From Rhodospirillaceae bacterium (GTDB taxonomy: Bacteria > Pseudomonadota > Alphaproteobacteria > SP197): a stretch of 64,000 bases of DNA. This document shows positions 48,202 to 58,353 of this stretch, in pieces. Location: NCBI GenBank assembly GCA_002722885.1, contig PBNE01000021.1, positions 1 to 64,000 on the forward strand. The letters run 5' to 3'. Position numbers and translations under genes: made by a program. The notes under the pieces are model-generated. The model had not been told where the DNA came from. It searched no databases and worked only from the letters and a program-made list of their open reading frames with translations. Each line of letters opens with the position of its first letter. Positions within the stretch are counted from its first letter, which is position 1.

Positions 48202-48993
48202 ATGGAGAACACGATGGACGAAGACGACCTCTACAGCGACGCCTACAATGACTTCCTCTCCGCGATCTGGGGTGAGGGATATCTCTCTCCCGGCGGCCCC
48301 GAAGAGGTCGCGCGCATTCTGGAAGGCCTCGATCTCACGGGCGCCCGCGTGCTCGACATCGGTTGCGGGACCGGCGGCATCGCCGTCACGCTCGTCAAGG
48401 AACACGGTGCGGCCCACGTCACCGGCATCGATATCGAGGGTCCGGCCTGTGCGACAGCGACACAGCGCGCCGAAGAGCAAGGGCTTTCCGATCGCATCAC
48501 GATCAGACAGGTCAAACCCGGCCCGCTCGACTTCGCCGACAACAGCTTCGATGTCGTGTTCTCGAAGGATTCGATCATTCACGTGCACGACAAGGAAGCA
48601 CTGGCCGCCGACGTGTTTCGTGTGCTCCAGCCCGGCGGCTGGTTCTCTGCTTCCGACTGGCTCATCAGCCATGACGGCAAACCCAGTGACGACATGAAGC
48701 ACTACATTGCCTCAGAAGGGCTCGACTTCGCGATGGCCCCGCCTGCGCACTACGAGTCAGCGCTGAAACAGGCTGGTTTCGAGAACGTTCGTCTGGTCAA
48801 TCGCAATCCCTGGTACGCCAGGGTCGCCCGCGAGGAGCTGAACCAGATGAGCGGCGAGGCGCGCACCGATCTGGTGGCCCAGCACGGCGCCGATTTCGTG
48901 GACCACAACATCGAAATCTGGGAAGCCATGGTGACGGTCCTCGAGTCCGGCGAACACTGCCCTCACCATCTGCGCGGTCAGCGCCCGGCCTGA
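48202..48993 (+). CDS. class I SAM-dependent methyltransferase (phosphoethanolamine-methyltransferase-like)
   Basis: GEGYLSPGGPEEVARILEGLDLTGARVLDIGCGTGGIAVTL...FDVVFSKDSIIHVHDK. Confidence 0.88.
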   Translation: MENTMDEDDLYSDAYNDFLSAIWGEGYLSPGGPEEVARILEGLDLTGARVLDIGCGTGGIAVTLVKEHGAAHVTGIDIEGPACATATQRAEEQGLSDRITIRQVKPGPLDFADNSFDVVFSKDSIIHVHDKEALAADVFRVLQPGGWFSASDWLISHDGKPSDDMKHYIASEGLDFAMAPPAHYESALKQAGFENVRLVNRNPWYARVAREELNQMSGEARTDLVAQHGADFVDHNIEIWEAMVTVLESGEHCPHHLRGQRPA

Positions 48994-49006
48994 TCACAAC
49001 AAAAGT

Positions 49007-51112
49007 TTGGAAGCACACATCATGACCCGCGATCCCCGCTACGACATCCTGTTCGAACCGCTCAAGATCGGCCCCAAGACCGCACCCAATCGGTTCTACC
49101 AGGTGCCCCACTGCAACGGCATGGGCCGGGTCTATCCCAACGCCATGGTCGGCATGCGTGGCATGAAGGCCCAGGGTGGCTGGGGCATTGTCTGCACTGA
49201 GCAGTGCGACTTCTATGCCAGCGGCGATGCCTCGCCCTATGCCGAAACCAACATGTGGGACAAAGGCGACGAGGTCTATCTGGGGCGTATGTGCGAGGAG
49301 GTCCACAAGTACGGCAGCCTCGCGGGCATCGAGTTGGTGCACAACGGGCACGACACGCCGAACCTCTACAGCCGTGAGGTTCCGATCGGACCGATGCATC
49401 GGCCGATGAACTGGAGCATGGCCCCAATCCAGGCGCGCGCCATGGACAAGCAGGACATCCGCGATTACCGTCGCGCCCACCGCCAGGCGGCGATCCGCGC
49501 ACGGGACATCGGCTTTGATCTGGTGATCGTCTACGCCGGCCATGACGGCACGGTGCCCAGCCACTTCCTGGCCAAGCGGCACAACCAGCGCACGGACGAG
49601 TACGGCGGCAGCCTCGAAAACCGCCTGCGCCTGTTCCGCGAATTGCTCGAGGAAGCCAAGGACGCGGTCGGCCACGACGTTGCCGTCACCGCGCGCTTCG
49701 CCGTCGATGAGATGATGGGACCCGATGGTTTGGAGTGGCATGCCGAAGGCCGCGAGGCCGTCGAGATGCTGGCCGAGATTCCCGATCTCTGGGACGTCAA
49801 CGTTGCGGACTGGGATAATGACTCCAAAACCTCCCGCTTCGCGCCCGAAGGTTATCAGGAAGAGTACGTCGCCTTCGTCAAGCAGGTAACGACCAAACCC
49901 GTCTCCACGGTCGGGCGCTACACCTCACCCGATGCCATGATCTCGGCGATCAAGCGCGGCATTGTCGACCTGATCGGCGCGGCCCGGCCCTCCATCGCCG
50001 ACCCCTTCCTGCCGAATAAGGTCGAGGAAGGCAGGCTGGAAGACATCCGCGAATGCATCGGCTGCAATGTCTGTGTCGGCTGGACCCAGATGACCGCCCC
50101 TGCCCGCTGCACCCAGAACCCGACCTTCAGTGAAGAATGGCGCAAGGACTGGCATCCGGAGAGCCTGCCGCCCGCTGAGGCAGACGGCCATGTGCTCATC
50201 GTCGGCTCCGGACCGTCGGGCCTGGAGGCGGCCCGTGCAGTAGGTCTGCGGGGCTATCAGGTCACACTGGCCGAGGCCGAAGACGAGCTCGGCGGACGGG
50301 TCACGCGCGAGAGCAAGCTGCCGGGTCTATCGGCCTGGGCTCGCGTGCGCGACTACCGGGTCGGCCAGATCCAGAAGATGACCAATGTCGAGATCTACCG
50401 CGCCAGCCGCCTCAGTGCCGAGCAGGTTCTGGAACTCGGCGCAGACCACATCGCGATCGCGACCGGCGCCACCTGGCGGCGCGACGGCTATGGCCGTAAC
50501 CTGACCTCACCTGTTCCCGGCAGCGACGCGGGTCATGTGCTGACGCCCGACGATATTCTCAACGGCAGCCGGCCGTCCGGCAAGAACGTGCTGATCTTCG
50601 ACGATGATCATTACTACATGGCCAGCGTCATGGCCGAGTTGCTGGCTTCGGAAGGTTATGAGGTCAGTCTCGCGACACCGATGCCGACCATCGCGACCTT
50701 TATGACCCATACGCTGGAACACGGCGCCAATCAGGACCGGCTTCTGGAATCCGGTGTCGCACTTCTACCGAATGCCGCGCTGGAGGCCATCGAGTCCGGC
50801 AAGGCCCGGCTCTTCGACGACATCCTCGGGCGCACGGTCGAACGCGATGCTGACGCCGTCCTGATGGTCACCTCCCGCACACCAAACGACGGGCTCTACC
50901 ACGAGGTCCAGCAGGCCCTCGAGGCCGCGTCCGACACAAGCGTTCAGACCTTGAGCCGGATCGGCGACTGCCAGGCACCTGGGATCATCGCCACGTCGGT
51001 CTATGAGGGCCATCGCTTCGCCCGCGATCTCGGCAAGACGGTCGACCCTGTCGATGTTCCGTTCCGCCGCGAACGCATCGCGATCGAGCAGGCGGCGGGA
51101 GGCGCTGGTTAA
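49007..51112 (+). CDS. trimethylamine/dimethylamine dehydrogenase-like FMN/4Fe-4S flavoenzyme
   Basis: APNRFYQVPHCNGMG (Cys of 6-S-cysteinyl-FMN), RTDEYGGSLENR, ARPSIADPFLPNKVEEGRLEDIRECIGCNVCVGWTQMTAPARCTQN, GSGPSGLEAARAVG. Confidence 0.88.
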   Translation: MEAHIMTRDPRYDILFEPLKIGPKTAPNRFYQVPHCNGMGRVYPNAMVGMRGMKAQGGWGIVCTEQCDFYASGDASPYAETNMWDKGDEVYLGRMCEEVHKYGSLAGIELVHNGHDTPNLYSREVPIGPMHRPMNWSMAPIQARAMDKQDIRDYRRAHRQAAIRARDIGFDLVIVYAGHDGTVPSHFLAKRHNQRTDEYGGSLENRLRLFRELLEEAKDAVGHDVAVTARFAVDEMMGPDGLEWHAEGREAVEMLAEIPDLWDVNVADWDNDSKTSRFAPEGYQEEYVAFVKQVTTKPVSTVGRYTSPDAMISAIKRGIVDLIGAARPSIADPFLPNKVEEGRLEDIRECIGCNVCVGWTQMTAPARCTQNPTFSEEWRKDWHPESLPPAEADGHVLIVGSGPSGLEAARAVGLRGYQVTLAEAEDELGGRVTRESKLPGLSAWARVRDYRVGQIQKMTNVEIYRASRLSAEQVLELGADHIAIATGATWRRDGYGRNLTSPVPGSDAGHVLTPDDILNGSRPSGKNVLIFDDDHYYMASVMAELLASEGYEVSLATPMPTIATFMTHTLEHGANQDRLLESGVALLPNAALEAIESGKARLFDDILGRTVERDADAVLMVTSRTPNDGLYHEVQQALEAASDTSVQTLSRIGDCQAPGIIATSVYEGHRFARDLGKTVDPVDVPFRRERIAIEQAAGGAG

Positions 51113-51160
51113 GGTCGGCGGGAAGCGATCCTCAACAGACGAAAAGCAGCACTCCGGGGC

Positions 51161-52909
51161 TTAGTTGCCGATCCTGAGCGCCGCCAACAAACCATCGATG
51201 TCGTCGCAGACATGGATGCCCAGGCGTGCCAGGTCATCGCTGACATCAACCGGCACGGGCGCGTCGGGACGGTCCTGGTTCAGCTTGCCGCCCATGACGA
51301 TCGGAACTGCAAGCTCGCGTGCCTGAAATTCGCGCTGAAGCCGCTCCGCGTAGTCGAGCGCCATGCCGTTATGTGTGGAGATCAGGACCGCCGTGGCACC
51401 GTGCTTGTGAGCCAACTCAGCGAAAACATCGGGATCGACGTCGACGCCCGCCACAATCGGTTCGATATCCAGCGCGCGCAGGGCTTCGACCACCAGATCG
51501 ACGGCGTATTCGTGAATATCGGTCGAGCCGACGACCGGCCTGATGTGCTGCATCTTCGGCCTAGTCCTGGCCGAGAAGGTCGCATGGATCCGGCTGCGCC
51601 GTTCCACGAGATCACGATAGGTGTCGGTCGGAATCAGCGGCTCTATGCCGTCAGCCTCGGCCCGTGGAACGTCACCGGCGGCGTACCTGGCCTCGATCTC
51701 GTGCGGCCCCATACGGCGCACGGCAAGAAGGATCTGGAGCGGATCGATCATGTCGACACCTAGCTCGGCCAAGCCTGCCAGGATGTTGTCATGGAAGCGA
51801 CGGCCACCGGCGACCAGCCGCGCACTGAGTGCCTCGATATGGGGCCAGTCGATCGAGTCCATCAGCCCGGCCGCTTGTTCGCCGATACGCCGGGTGACGG
51901 CGTGAGCGTCGACGATCTCCTGCCAGGTCGGCGCGCGGACCGCCTCGGTCACCGGCGTCGGATTGATCGGGACGCCGCTTCCGCAGCGCAACTGGGCCAG
52001 AATCATGTAAAGCAGGTCGGTGACCAGGACCGCATGGTTGGCTTCGATGTCAGCCGTGTAGGCAGTCGTGTCACAGTAGTACGCCGAGTTCATCGCGCCA
52101 TCCGGCTTGATGGCTTCAAGCGCCAGCACCATGGCTGCCTTGACGACCGGGCTGCGGGTCAGTCCGCCATAGCTGATCGAAAGGCGCGCGCCGACGAGCT
52201 CGTCAACAATAGAGCGTTCGAACAGGGCCCAGCCAATGTAGGAACAGTAGTCGTCGAACTGGGCGCAAAATCCATCGTCCAGATAGGACGAAACCATGGC
52301 GTCGTTGTCGGCATGAGTGGCCATCACGCCGAGCGCCTTGACCATCTCGGCCATCTGTTCGACATCGTCGCCCGGCCAGCCGGGATAACGCCAGTTGAAC
52401 TGCGACATGTTGCCGACGTTGCAGACGCCGGCCTCGATGGCACGGCATGCGTTGGCCACCGACATCGGTGTACCAATCATCATGTCGCCAAGGCCGGGCT
52501 GAATGGGCACGGTCTCGGCCGTGGCACGCCAGTCCTCCGGCGTCTCGAGCATGGGCCCGGTTTCCTTCGCCGCCTGGCTCCAGAACTCCGGCGGCAGGCC
52601 CATCCGGCGGTCAGCATTCATGTTGTAGCGATCAATACGGAAACCGCGTCGTTGGGTTTCGTCGTGAATACAGCGCAGCGCCTCGGCGGTATCGGCCCAA
52701 GTCTGCATGCCCAGGTTCATGCTCGTCATGAGACGACCCTCGGCGTGCATCTTCTGTCGATAGGCGCGTTCAGAGCGAACGCCGTGCTCACGGCACAACA
52801 GGCTGACACCCATCGTGATCTCGTTTCCGAGGCGCCGTCCCTCTGCAACGAGATCGCGGCCGTCTGGCATATCGGCGGGGAGCAGCGGACGTTCTGGGTC
52901 TAAGCGCAT
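51161..52909 (-). CDS. cobalamin-binding-domain protein (possible B12-dependent mutase-like)
   Basis: C-terminal ...VVGSTDIHEYAVDLVVEALRALDIEPIVAGVDVDPDVFAELAHKHGATAVLISTHNG...VPIVMGGKLNQD (DxHxxA / S-T-H / GG); long N-terminal domain not confidently assigned. Confidence 0.65.
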   Translation of the reverse strand: MRLDPERPLLPADMPDGRDLVAEGRRLGNEITMGVSLLCREHGVRSERAYRQKMHAEGRLMTSMNLGMQTWADTAEALRCIHDETQRRGFRIDRYNMNADRRMGLPPEFWSQAAKETGPMLETPEDWRATAETVPIQPGLGDMMIGTPMSVANACRAIEAGVCNVGNMSQFNWRYPGWPGDDVEQMAEMVKALGVMATHADNDAMVSSYLDDGFCAQFDDYCSYIGWALFERSIVDELVGARLSISYGGLTRSPVVKAAMVLALEAIKPDGAMNSAYYCDTTAYTADIEANHAVLVTDLLYMILAQLRCGSGVPINPTPVTEAVRAPTWQEIVDAHAVTRRIGEQAAGLMDSIDWPHIEALSARLVAGGRRFHDNILAGLAELGVDMIDPLQILLAVRRMGPHEIEARYAAGDVPRAEADGIEPLIPTDTYRDLVERRSRIHATFSARTRPKMQHIRPVVGSTDIHEYAVDLVVEALRALDIEPIVAGVDVDPDVFAELAHKHGATAVLISTHNGMALDYAERLQREFQARELAVPIVMGGKLNQDRPDAPVPVDVSDDLARLGIHVCDDIDGLLAALRIGN

Positions 52910-53032
52910 GTCGTCGGCCTCCTCAGCTTGATGCTCGCTTGGCTGAAAGAACACTCGCACCAAAGCTTTCGACTGCCAAATCCCGCTTGCCGCACCCTGC
53001 CTGATCTACTCTCGTGTCAACCGCACAACGGA

Positions 53033-53067
53033 AAAGAGGCGCTAAGTATTTGACTTAGCGCCTCTTT
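53033..53067 (-). terminator. terminator downstream of tRNA-Met
   Basis: perfect 15-bp stem aaagaggcgctaagt-atttg-acttagcgcctcttt. Confidence 0.8.
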
Positions 53068-53071
53068 CGAA

Positions 53072-53147
53072 TGGTAGCGGAGGAGGGACTTGAACCCCCG
53101 ACAAAGGGATTATGATTCCCCTGCTCTACCAACTGAGCTACTCCGCC
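53072..53147 (-). tRNA. tRNA-Met(CAT), elongator-type
   Basis: minus strand GGCGGAGTAGCTCAGTTGGTAGAGCAGGGGAATCATAATCCCTTTGTCGGGGGTTCAAGTCCCTCCTCCGCTACCA; anticodon CAT, CCA encoded. Confidence 0.95.
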
Positions 53148-53228
53148 TCAGGAAGGCCGGACGCATATAGGAGCCACGCCGGAGCAAGTCAAGACGCAAG
53201 GAAACCCGCCCCATAGACGGGCCAAAAC

Positions 53229-53657
53229 TCACCGCGCCGTCTCCTCCAGAAGTCCCAGATCTTCGGCCAGACCGAGAGAATCATAGAACTCGTGGCCTTC
53301 AACCAACTTCCCGTCCCGGATCACGACACGGTGCATCAAGGTGAAGCTGGTCTGCTTGCCGTTCTGTCTGTTGATCGTCGTGCAGCGCCCCCAGGACGCC
53401 ACCATGTCTCCCTCGGCCACCATGCCTTCACATACGAACTCCTGATAGTCCAGGTGCTGGGTCACGGCAGCGCCAAGCTGAAGCATTGCATCGCCCCCTT
53501 CGCAGAGACCGCCCACGGGGAGTGTCTTGGAGGCGTATTCGTACATCAGTAACGTGTCGGGGGTCGCCGCGTAGTTGCCTTCGATGCTCTCGTCTTTACC
53601 GTCATAGGCATCATAGATCGACGCCATGATCGCCTTGTTCTGTTCTTCCCGGGTCAA
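53229..53657 (-). CDS. NTF2-like/SnoaL-like protein
   Basis: 142 aa; VAEGDMVASWGRCTTINRQNGKQTSFTLMHRVVIRDGKLVEGHEFYDSLGL. Confidence 0.7.
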   Translation of the reverse strand: MTREEQNKAIMASIYDAYDGKDESIEGNYAATPDTLLMYEYASKTLPVGGLCEGGDAMLQLGAAVTQHLDYQEFVCEGMVAEGDMVASWGRCTTINRQNGKQTSFTLMHRVVIRDGKLVEGHEFYDSLGLAEDLGLLEETAR

Positions 53658-53726
53658 GGCAGCCTCGGTCCTGCAAGCGCCATAGTTTAGCGCAGGTCGA
53701 GACTTTCGCCCAAATTGCAGCGATCG

Positions 53727-54836
53727 TCAGGCCGCAGAACGTTCGATCCAGCCGCCGCCCAGAACGCGGTCGCCATCGTACATCACACAGGCCTGCCCCG
53801 GTGCGACGCCTTCGGCCGGTGCGGTAAGCTCAACCTGTGCCCGGCCGTCCTTCAGCGGAATCACGCGCGCTGCATGCTGGGGCTGGGCTGAGCGCAGCTT
53901 GACCTCACAGGCAACACCATCGTCAGGCATGGGCGCCGAGCCCAGCCAGTTCACATCACGCATGGTGAGTGTCGTCTTCATCAGGGCCTCACGCGGACCG
54001 ACCACAACGCGATGGGTCTCGGGCTCCAGGCGTACGACAAACAGCGGCTCCTCGGCAGCGAGGCCGATGCCCTTGCGCTGACCTACGGTAAAGTTGATGA
54101 CCCCATCATGATGCGCCAGCACGCTGCCATCGATGTCGACAATCTCGCCGGGCTCTATAGCACCGGGCCGCAGCTTGGCCACCACGTCGGCATAGCGGCC
54201 GTTGGGAACGAAACAGATGTCCTGGCTGTCGGGCTTGTCTGACACCGCAAGATGAAGGCGGCGTGCGTGGTCCCTCACCTCAACCTTGGTCATGGCACCC
54301 AGCGGGAAGCGAAGGAGGTTCATCTGTTCGGCTGTGGTCGCGAACAGGAAGTAACTCTGGTCCCGTGCCGACTCACGACCACGGTGAAGCTCAGGCCCCG
54401 CTTCACCATCGATGCGGCGAACGTAATGCCCAGTCGCCAGAGCATCGGCGCCGAGATCGCGCGCGGTCTGCATGAGGTCGGTGAACTTGACCGTCTGATT
54501 GCAGCGCACACAGGGGATCGGGGTCTCACCGGCCAGATAGCTGTCGGCAAAGTCATCCATCACGGAACTGCGAAAGCGGCTCTCGTAGTCCAGCACGTAG
54601 TGCGGCATGTCGAGAGTCGAGGCGACCCGCCGGGCATCGTGAATGTCCGAACCCGCGCAGCAGGTGCCCGGACGGCCTACGGTCTGGCCATGGTCATAGA
54701 GCTGCAGCGTGATCCCGATAGTGTCGTAGCCCTCCTCCTTCAGGAGCGCTGCGGTCACAGAACTGTCGACGCCGCCCGACATAGCCACGACAACCCGGGT
54801 GGCGTTGACCGCCTTGTTGATGCCGAGTGAGTTCAT
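53727..54836 (-). CDS. mnmA: tRNA-specific 2-thiouridylase
   Basis: [33 protein letters not shown]...[13 protein letters not shown]...[10 protein letters not shown]...[21 protein letters not shown]...[17 protein letters not shown]. Confidence 0.97.
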   Translation of the reverse strand: MNSLGINKAVNATRVVVAMSGGVDSSVTAALLKEEGYDTIGITLQLYDHGQTVGRPGTCCAGSDIHDARRVASTLDMPHYVLDYESRFRSSVMDDFADSYLAGETPIPCVRCNQTVKFTDLMQTARDLGADALATGHYVRRIDGEAGPELHRGRESARDQSYFLFATTAEQMNLLRFPLGAMTKVEVRDHARRLHLAVSDKPDSQDICFVPNGRYADVVAKLRPGAIEPGEIVDIDGSVLAHHDGVINFTVGQRKGIGLAAEEPLFVVRLEPETHRVVVGPREALMKTTLTMRDVNWLGSAPMPDDGVACEVKLRSAQPQHAARVIPLKDGRAQVELTAPAEGVAPGQACVMYDGDRVLGGGWIERSAA

Positions 54837-54867
54837 GGCCCGGAACATAGGCCCGTGCCCCGCGTTA

Positions 54868-55617
54868 TCAAGAGCGCAGAAGAGCGCACAACCGATCAAT
54901 CGGCGCGAGAAAACGTGTCAGCCCGATCGCCTTGCTGAAGTGGCCCTGCCAGGTTTCCAAAAGATTGTCCGGCGGAATGCCCCATCGCTCCGCAAACGGC
55001 CGCCCGCTCCCGTAGGGCGTGATTATGTCCGCCGTTCCCATGACCATGACGACCTGTTCGGGCGGAATGCCGGGTTCGCCAAGGGGGTGATCAACGGCAG
55101 CCAATGTTCCGCCGCCTCCCGTGCCCATCCGGCCTGCTCCATGGCTGCAGCGGCCCCGAAGCCTCGGGCCAGCCATGGCAATGGGCGACAGCCATCTGGG
55201 GGTTCAAAGCACCCAGGCTGATACCGCCCACCACTACTTTTCCCACCGCACTCTCACGCGCCAAGCCAATCAGGGTTCCGGTCTCCGGCACATGGCGTTC
55301 GAACATATCCATCGCGCCGGCCAGGCCATGGGCAATGATCGGTTCTCCGCCGTGGCGGCCTCTGCCTGTAACGATGAAATATTCTTCAGGACCTCGGCAA
55401 CACGGTCACGTTCCACACCCGTGAGCAAATCCATCGGCACTTCAGCAAAGAACCGGTCGGGGTCATCACCGGCCAATTCGGCGGCGGCCCACAAGCATGA
55501 CCGCGGAAAGTAGCCCTTCAACAACGTCGCCAGCGCCAGGCGGTCGAACCACGGGCGAAGGATGAAACCGGCGGGAAACCCGGTCAGCCAGCAGGATTGG
55601 CGGTCACCCGCCAGCGG
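54868..55617 (-). pseudogene. alpha/beta-hydrolase-like gene with multiple frameshifts
   Basis: pieces in different frames: PAGFILRPWFDRLALATLLKGYFPRSCLWAAAELAGDDPDRFFAEVP; GGEPIIAHGLAGAMDMFERHVPETGTLIGLA...KVVVGGISLGAL; GEPGIPPEQVVMVMGTADIITPYGSG... Confidence 0.6.
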
Positions 55618-55620
55618 TGC

Positions 55621-55953
55621 TCAGTCGAGCAGCATGTTGTGGGTTTCCTGCGGTAGCGTTACGGTCATGCCGTCAAGCTCTTCGGTCAGGATTATCTGGC
55701 AGCCCAGGCGCGAGGTGCGGGTCAGGCCGAAAGCCAGATCCAGCATGTCTTCCTCGTCTTCGGTGGGTTCCTCAAGGCGCTCGAAGTCGTCACCGTCCAC
55801 GATGACATGACAGGTCGAGCAGGCCAGCGAACCTTCGCAAGCACCTTCGATATCGATGTCGTTCTGACGCGCGATTTCCAACAGCGACAGGCCTTCAGGC
55901 GCGTTGATATCAACGCGGCTGCCGTCACGAACGATAAAGGTCACCTTTGGCAT
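55621..55953 (-). CDS. fdx: 2Fe-2S ferredoxin (adrenodoxin/ISC type)
   Basis: [65 protein letters not shown]. Confidence 0.95.
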   Translation of the reverse strand: MPKVTFIVRDGSRVDINAPEGLSLLEIARQNDIDIEGACEGSLACSTCHVIVDGDDFERLEEPTEDEEDMLDLAFGLTRTSRLGCQIILTEELDGMTVTLPQETHNMLLD

Positions 55954-56047
55954 GAAAAGCTCCTGATTACGGCGCGGTTTTTGACAGAATCAGGCGCACT
56001 CGTCCACTCGGGACATCCAAGGGATGGGAAAATTGTCCAGGATGCGA

Positions 56048-57232
56048 TCAGGCTGCCGAAGCGCGTTCCCGGCATTGCCGAATAGCCGTAGCCAGATGAT
56101 CGGCGGCAAAATCGATCTCGTCGGCCGTTGTGAAACGCCCCAGACCCAAACGCACCGACGAGCCTGCCTCGTCGTCCGTCAGGCCGATCGCACGCAACAC
56201 GTAGGAGGGCTCGACCACCGCCGAGGTGCAGGCAGAGCCTGTCGAGAAGGCCAGATCAGGCGCCAGATCGATCAGCTTGAGAGCATCCACGCCTTCGAAC
56301 CGGAGATTGATGTTACCGGCCAGGCGGTCGTCGATGTCACCATTGATGGCGAAATCCTCGACCCTTGTACCCAGCCGATCGAGAAAACGCTGGCGCAGTC
56401 GCACGAGACGATCCGCCTCGTCGGAGAGTTCAGCAGTGGCCAGAGCGCAGGCTTCACCGAACCCGATCACCAGCGGCGCCGGAAGCGTACCGGACCGGAC
56501 CGTCCGTTCCTGTCCGCCACCCGAGAACAACGGTTCCAGGCGTGCACGGGGCCGACGCCGAACATAAAGTGCGCCGATACCGTTGGGGCCGTAGAGTTTG
56601 TGTCCCGAAATGCTCAGGAGATCGATGTTGGCGTCGTTGATATCGAGTGGAATCTTCCCGGCAGCCTGCGCCGCATCGGTATGCAGAAGCACACCACGAT
56701 CGCGTGTCATCGCACCGATCTCGGCAAGCGGCTGGATCACACCGATTTCGTTGTTCGCGGCCATCACCGACACCAGAACGGTCTTGTCGTCGATCGCCCT
56801 GTCGAGCACAGCCAGATCGACCTTGCCGTTCGGCTGGACCGGCAGGAAGATCGTCTCAAAGCCCTCCTGTTCCATGTCCTTGACACTCTCGACGACGCAC
56901 TTGTGCTCACTGACCAGCGTAACAATCCTGTTCCGCTGATCCCTCTGGCGGCGCTCGAAACGCGCAGCACCCTTGATCGCGAGGTTGTTGGATTCCGTAG
57001 CGCCGGAGGTGAAGACGATTTCACGTGGATCGGCGCCGATCATTCGTGCCACCTGGCCCCGCGCCATTTCGACCGCCTCAGCGGCCTCGTGGCCAAAACT
57101 GTGGCTGGTGGAGTGGGGGTTACCGAACTTCTCGGTGAACCAAGGCAGCATGATCTCCAGCGCCCTGGGATCGACCGGCGTGGTTGCGTGATAGTCAAGA
57201 TAGACCGGGATCTTGATGTTGTCGTGTGTCAT
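56048..57232 (-). CDS. iscS: cysteine desulfurase
   Basis: PVYLDYHATTPVDPRALEIMLPWFTEKFGNPHSTSHSFG...SGHKLYGPNGIGALYVRRRPRARLEPLFSGGGQERTVRSGT...STGSACTSAVVEPSYVLRAIGL. Confidence 0.96.
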   Translation of the reverse strand: MTHDNIKIPVYLDYHATTPVDPRALEIMLPWFTEKFGNPHSTSHSFGHEAAEAVEMARGQVARMIGADPREIVFTSGATESNNLAIKGAARFERRQRDQRNRIVTLVSEHKCVVESVKDMEQEGFETIFLPVQPNGKVDLAVLDRAIDDKTVLVSVMAANNEIGVIQPLAEIGAMTRDRGVLLHTDAAQAAGKIPLDINDANIDLLSISGHKLYGPNGIGALYVRRRPRARLEPLFSGGGQERTVRSGTLPAPLVIGFGEACALATAELSDEADRLVRLRQRFLDRLGTRVEDFAINGDIDDRLAGNINLRFEGVDALKLIDLAPDLAFSTGSACTSAVVEPSYVLRAIGLTDDEAGSSVRLGLGRFTTADEIDFAADHLATAIRQCRERASAA

Positions 57233-57250
57233 CGCTCGCCTGTGCTCCCG

Positions 57251-58348
57251 TCACGCGGCATGGCTGGCGGCCGGGAGGCTGCCGACGATGCGCGACCATG
57301 CGGCCACAGCCTGCTCGCAATCGTCGGCAGTTGTCGACCAGCCCAAACTCAGTCGGATGACATGACGCGCCAGGTCTGGCCGACCCATCGCCTCGACCAC
57401 GTGCGACGCCGCCATCTTGCCTGACGAACAGGCCGACCCTGCACTGATCGCCACCCCTTCCAGGTCAAACCGCATTACCAACGTTTCGGCGTCCACGCTA
57501 GGGTGCGCGATGGCAAGAGTCTGCGGCAAGCGCTCTGCATCATCTCCCAGCACCACCGCATCGGGAGCAACCTCCATCATGGCTGTCTCAAGGGTATCGC
57601 GAAGGCCACGGAGAGATTCTCCGTCGTCGTTCGATGCCTCGTCTGCGGCAGCCCCAAAGGCCGAGAGAGCCGGTAAGGCTTCCGTACCCGATCGCAGACC
57701 GAGCTCCTGACCGCCGCCACGTCGAACGGGCCGGAGCACGGCACCGTTCTGCGTCACCACGGCCCCGGCTCCCTGCAAACCGCCCAACTTGTGCGCCGAT
57801 ATCGTCAAGAAATCCGCCCTCTTCCAAGCACCATCGAATTTAGTGGCCGCCTGCACGGCGTCGCTGTGAACCAGCGCACCATGGGCATGTGCCAGATCGA
57901 TGACTGCCTCCAGCGGCTGCACAACCCCGGTTTCGTTGTTGGCCGCCATCACGGAAACCATGGCGTCGCCTTTGCTTTGCGCCAGCAGTTCCTTGAGAGC
58001 CGCGAGATCGACGCGCCCCTGTGCATCGACCTGAACAACGGTCACCTCATCATGACATTGCAGGACCGACGGATGCTCGACAGCCGAGACCAGCAGGTGC
58101 TTCCGACCGCAGCCATGGAGAACAATGTGGTTCGCTTCGGTCCCACCCGACGTGAAGACAACAGCGCGCGGCGTACAGCCGATCACAGCCGCGACCTGTT
58201 CCCGCGCCCGCTCAAGCCGGGCCCGGGCGCGCCGACCTGCTGCATGGACAGACGAGGCATTGCCTGTTTCCTCTATCACCTCCAGCGCGGCAGCCCGTGC
58301 CGCCGGACGCACAGGCGTCGTTGCGTTGTGATCGAGGTAAGCGGTCAT
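57251..58348 (-). CDS. second cysteine desulfurase (NifS-like)
   Basis: MTAYLDHNATTPVRPAARAAALEVIEETGNASSVHAAGR...SAHKLGGLQGAGAVV...GGGQELGLRSGTEALP...SAGSACSSGKMAASHVVEAMG. Confidence 0.93.
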   Translation of the reverse strand: MTAYLDHNATTPVRPAARAAALEVIEETGNASSVHAAGRRARARLERAREQVAAVIGCTPRAVVFTSGGTEANHIVLHGCGRKHLLVSAVEHPSVLQCHDEVTVVQVDAQGRVDLAALKELLAQSKGDAMVSVMAANNETGVVQPLEAVIDLAHAHGALVHSDAVQAATKFDGAWKRADFLTISAHKLGGLQGAGAVVTQNGAVLRPVRRGGGQELGLRSGTEALPALSAFGAAADEASNDDGESLRGLRDTLETAMMEVAPDAVVLGDDAERLPQTLAIAHPSVDAETLVMRFDLEGVAISAGSACSSGKMAASHVVEAMGRPDLARHVIRLSLGWSTTADDCEQAVAAWSRIVGSLPAASHAA

Positions 58349-58353
58349 GCTGT

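Noticed and set aside
48797-49741. 314-aa minus-strand ORF
   Set aside because: Antisense shadow of the methyltransferase and TMADH-like gene
56024-57424. 466-aa plus-strand ORF
   Set aside because: Antisense shadow of iscS
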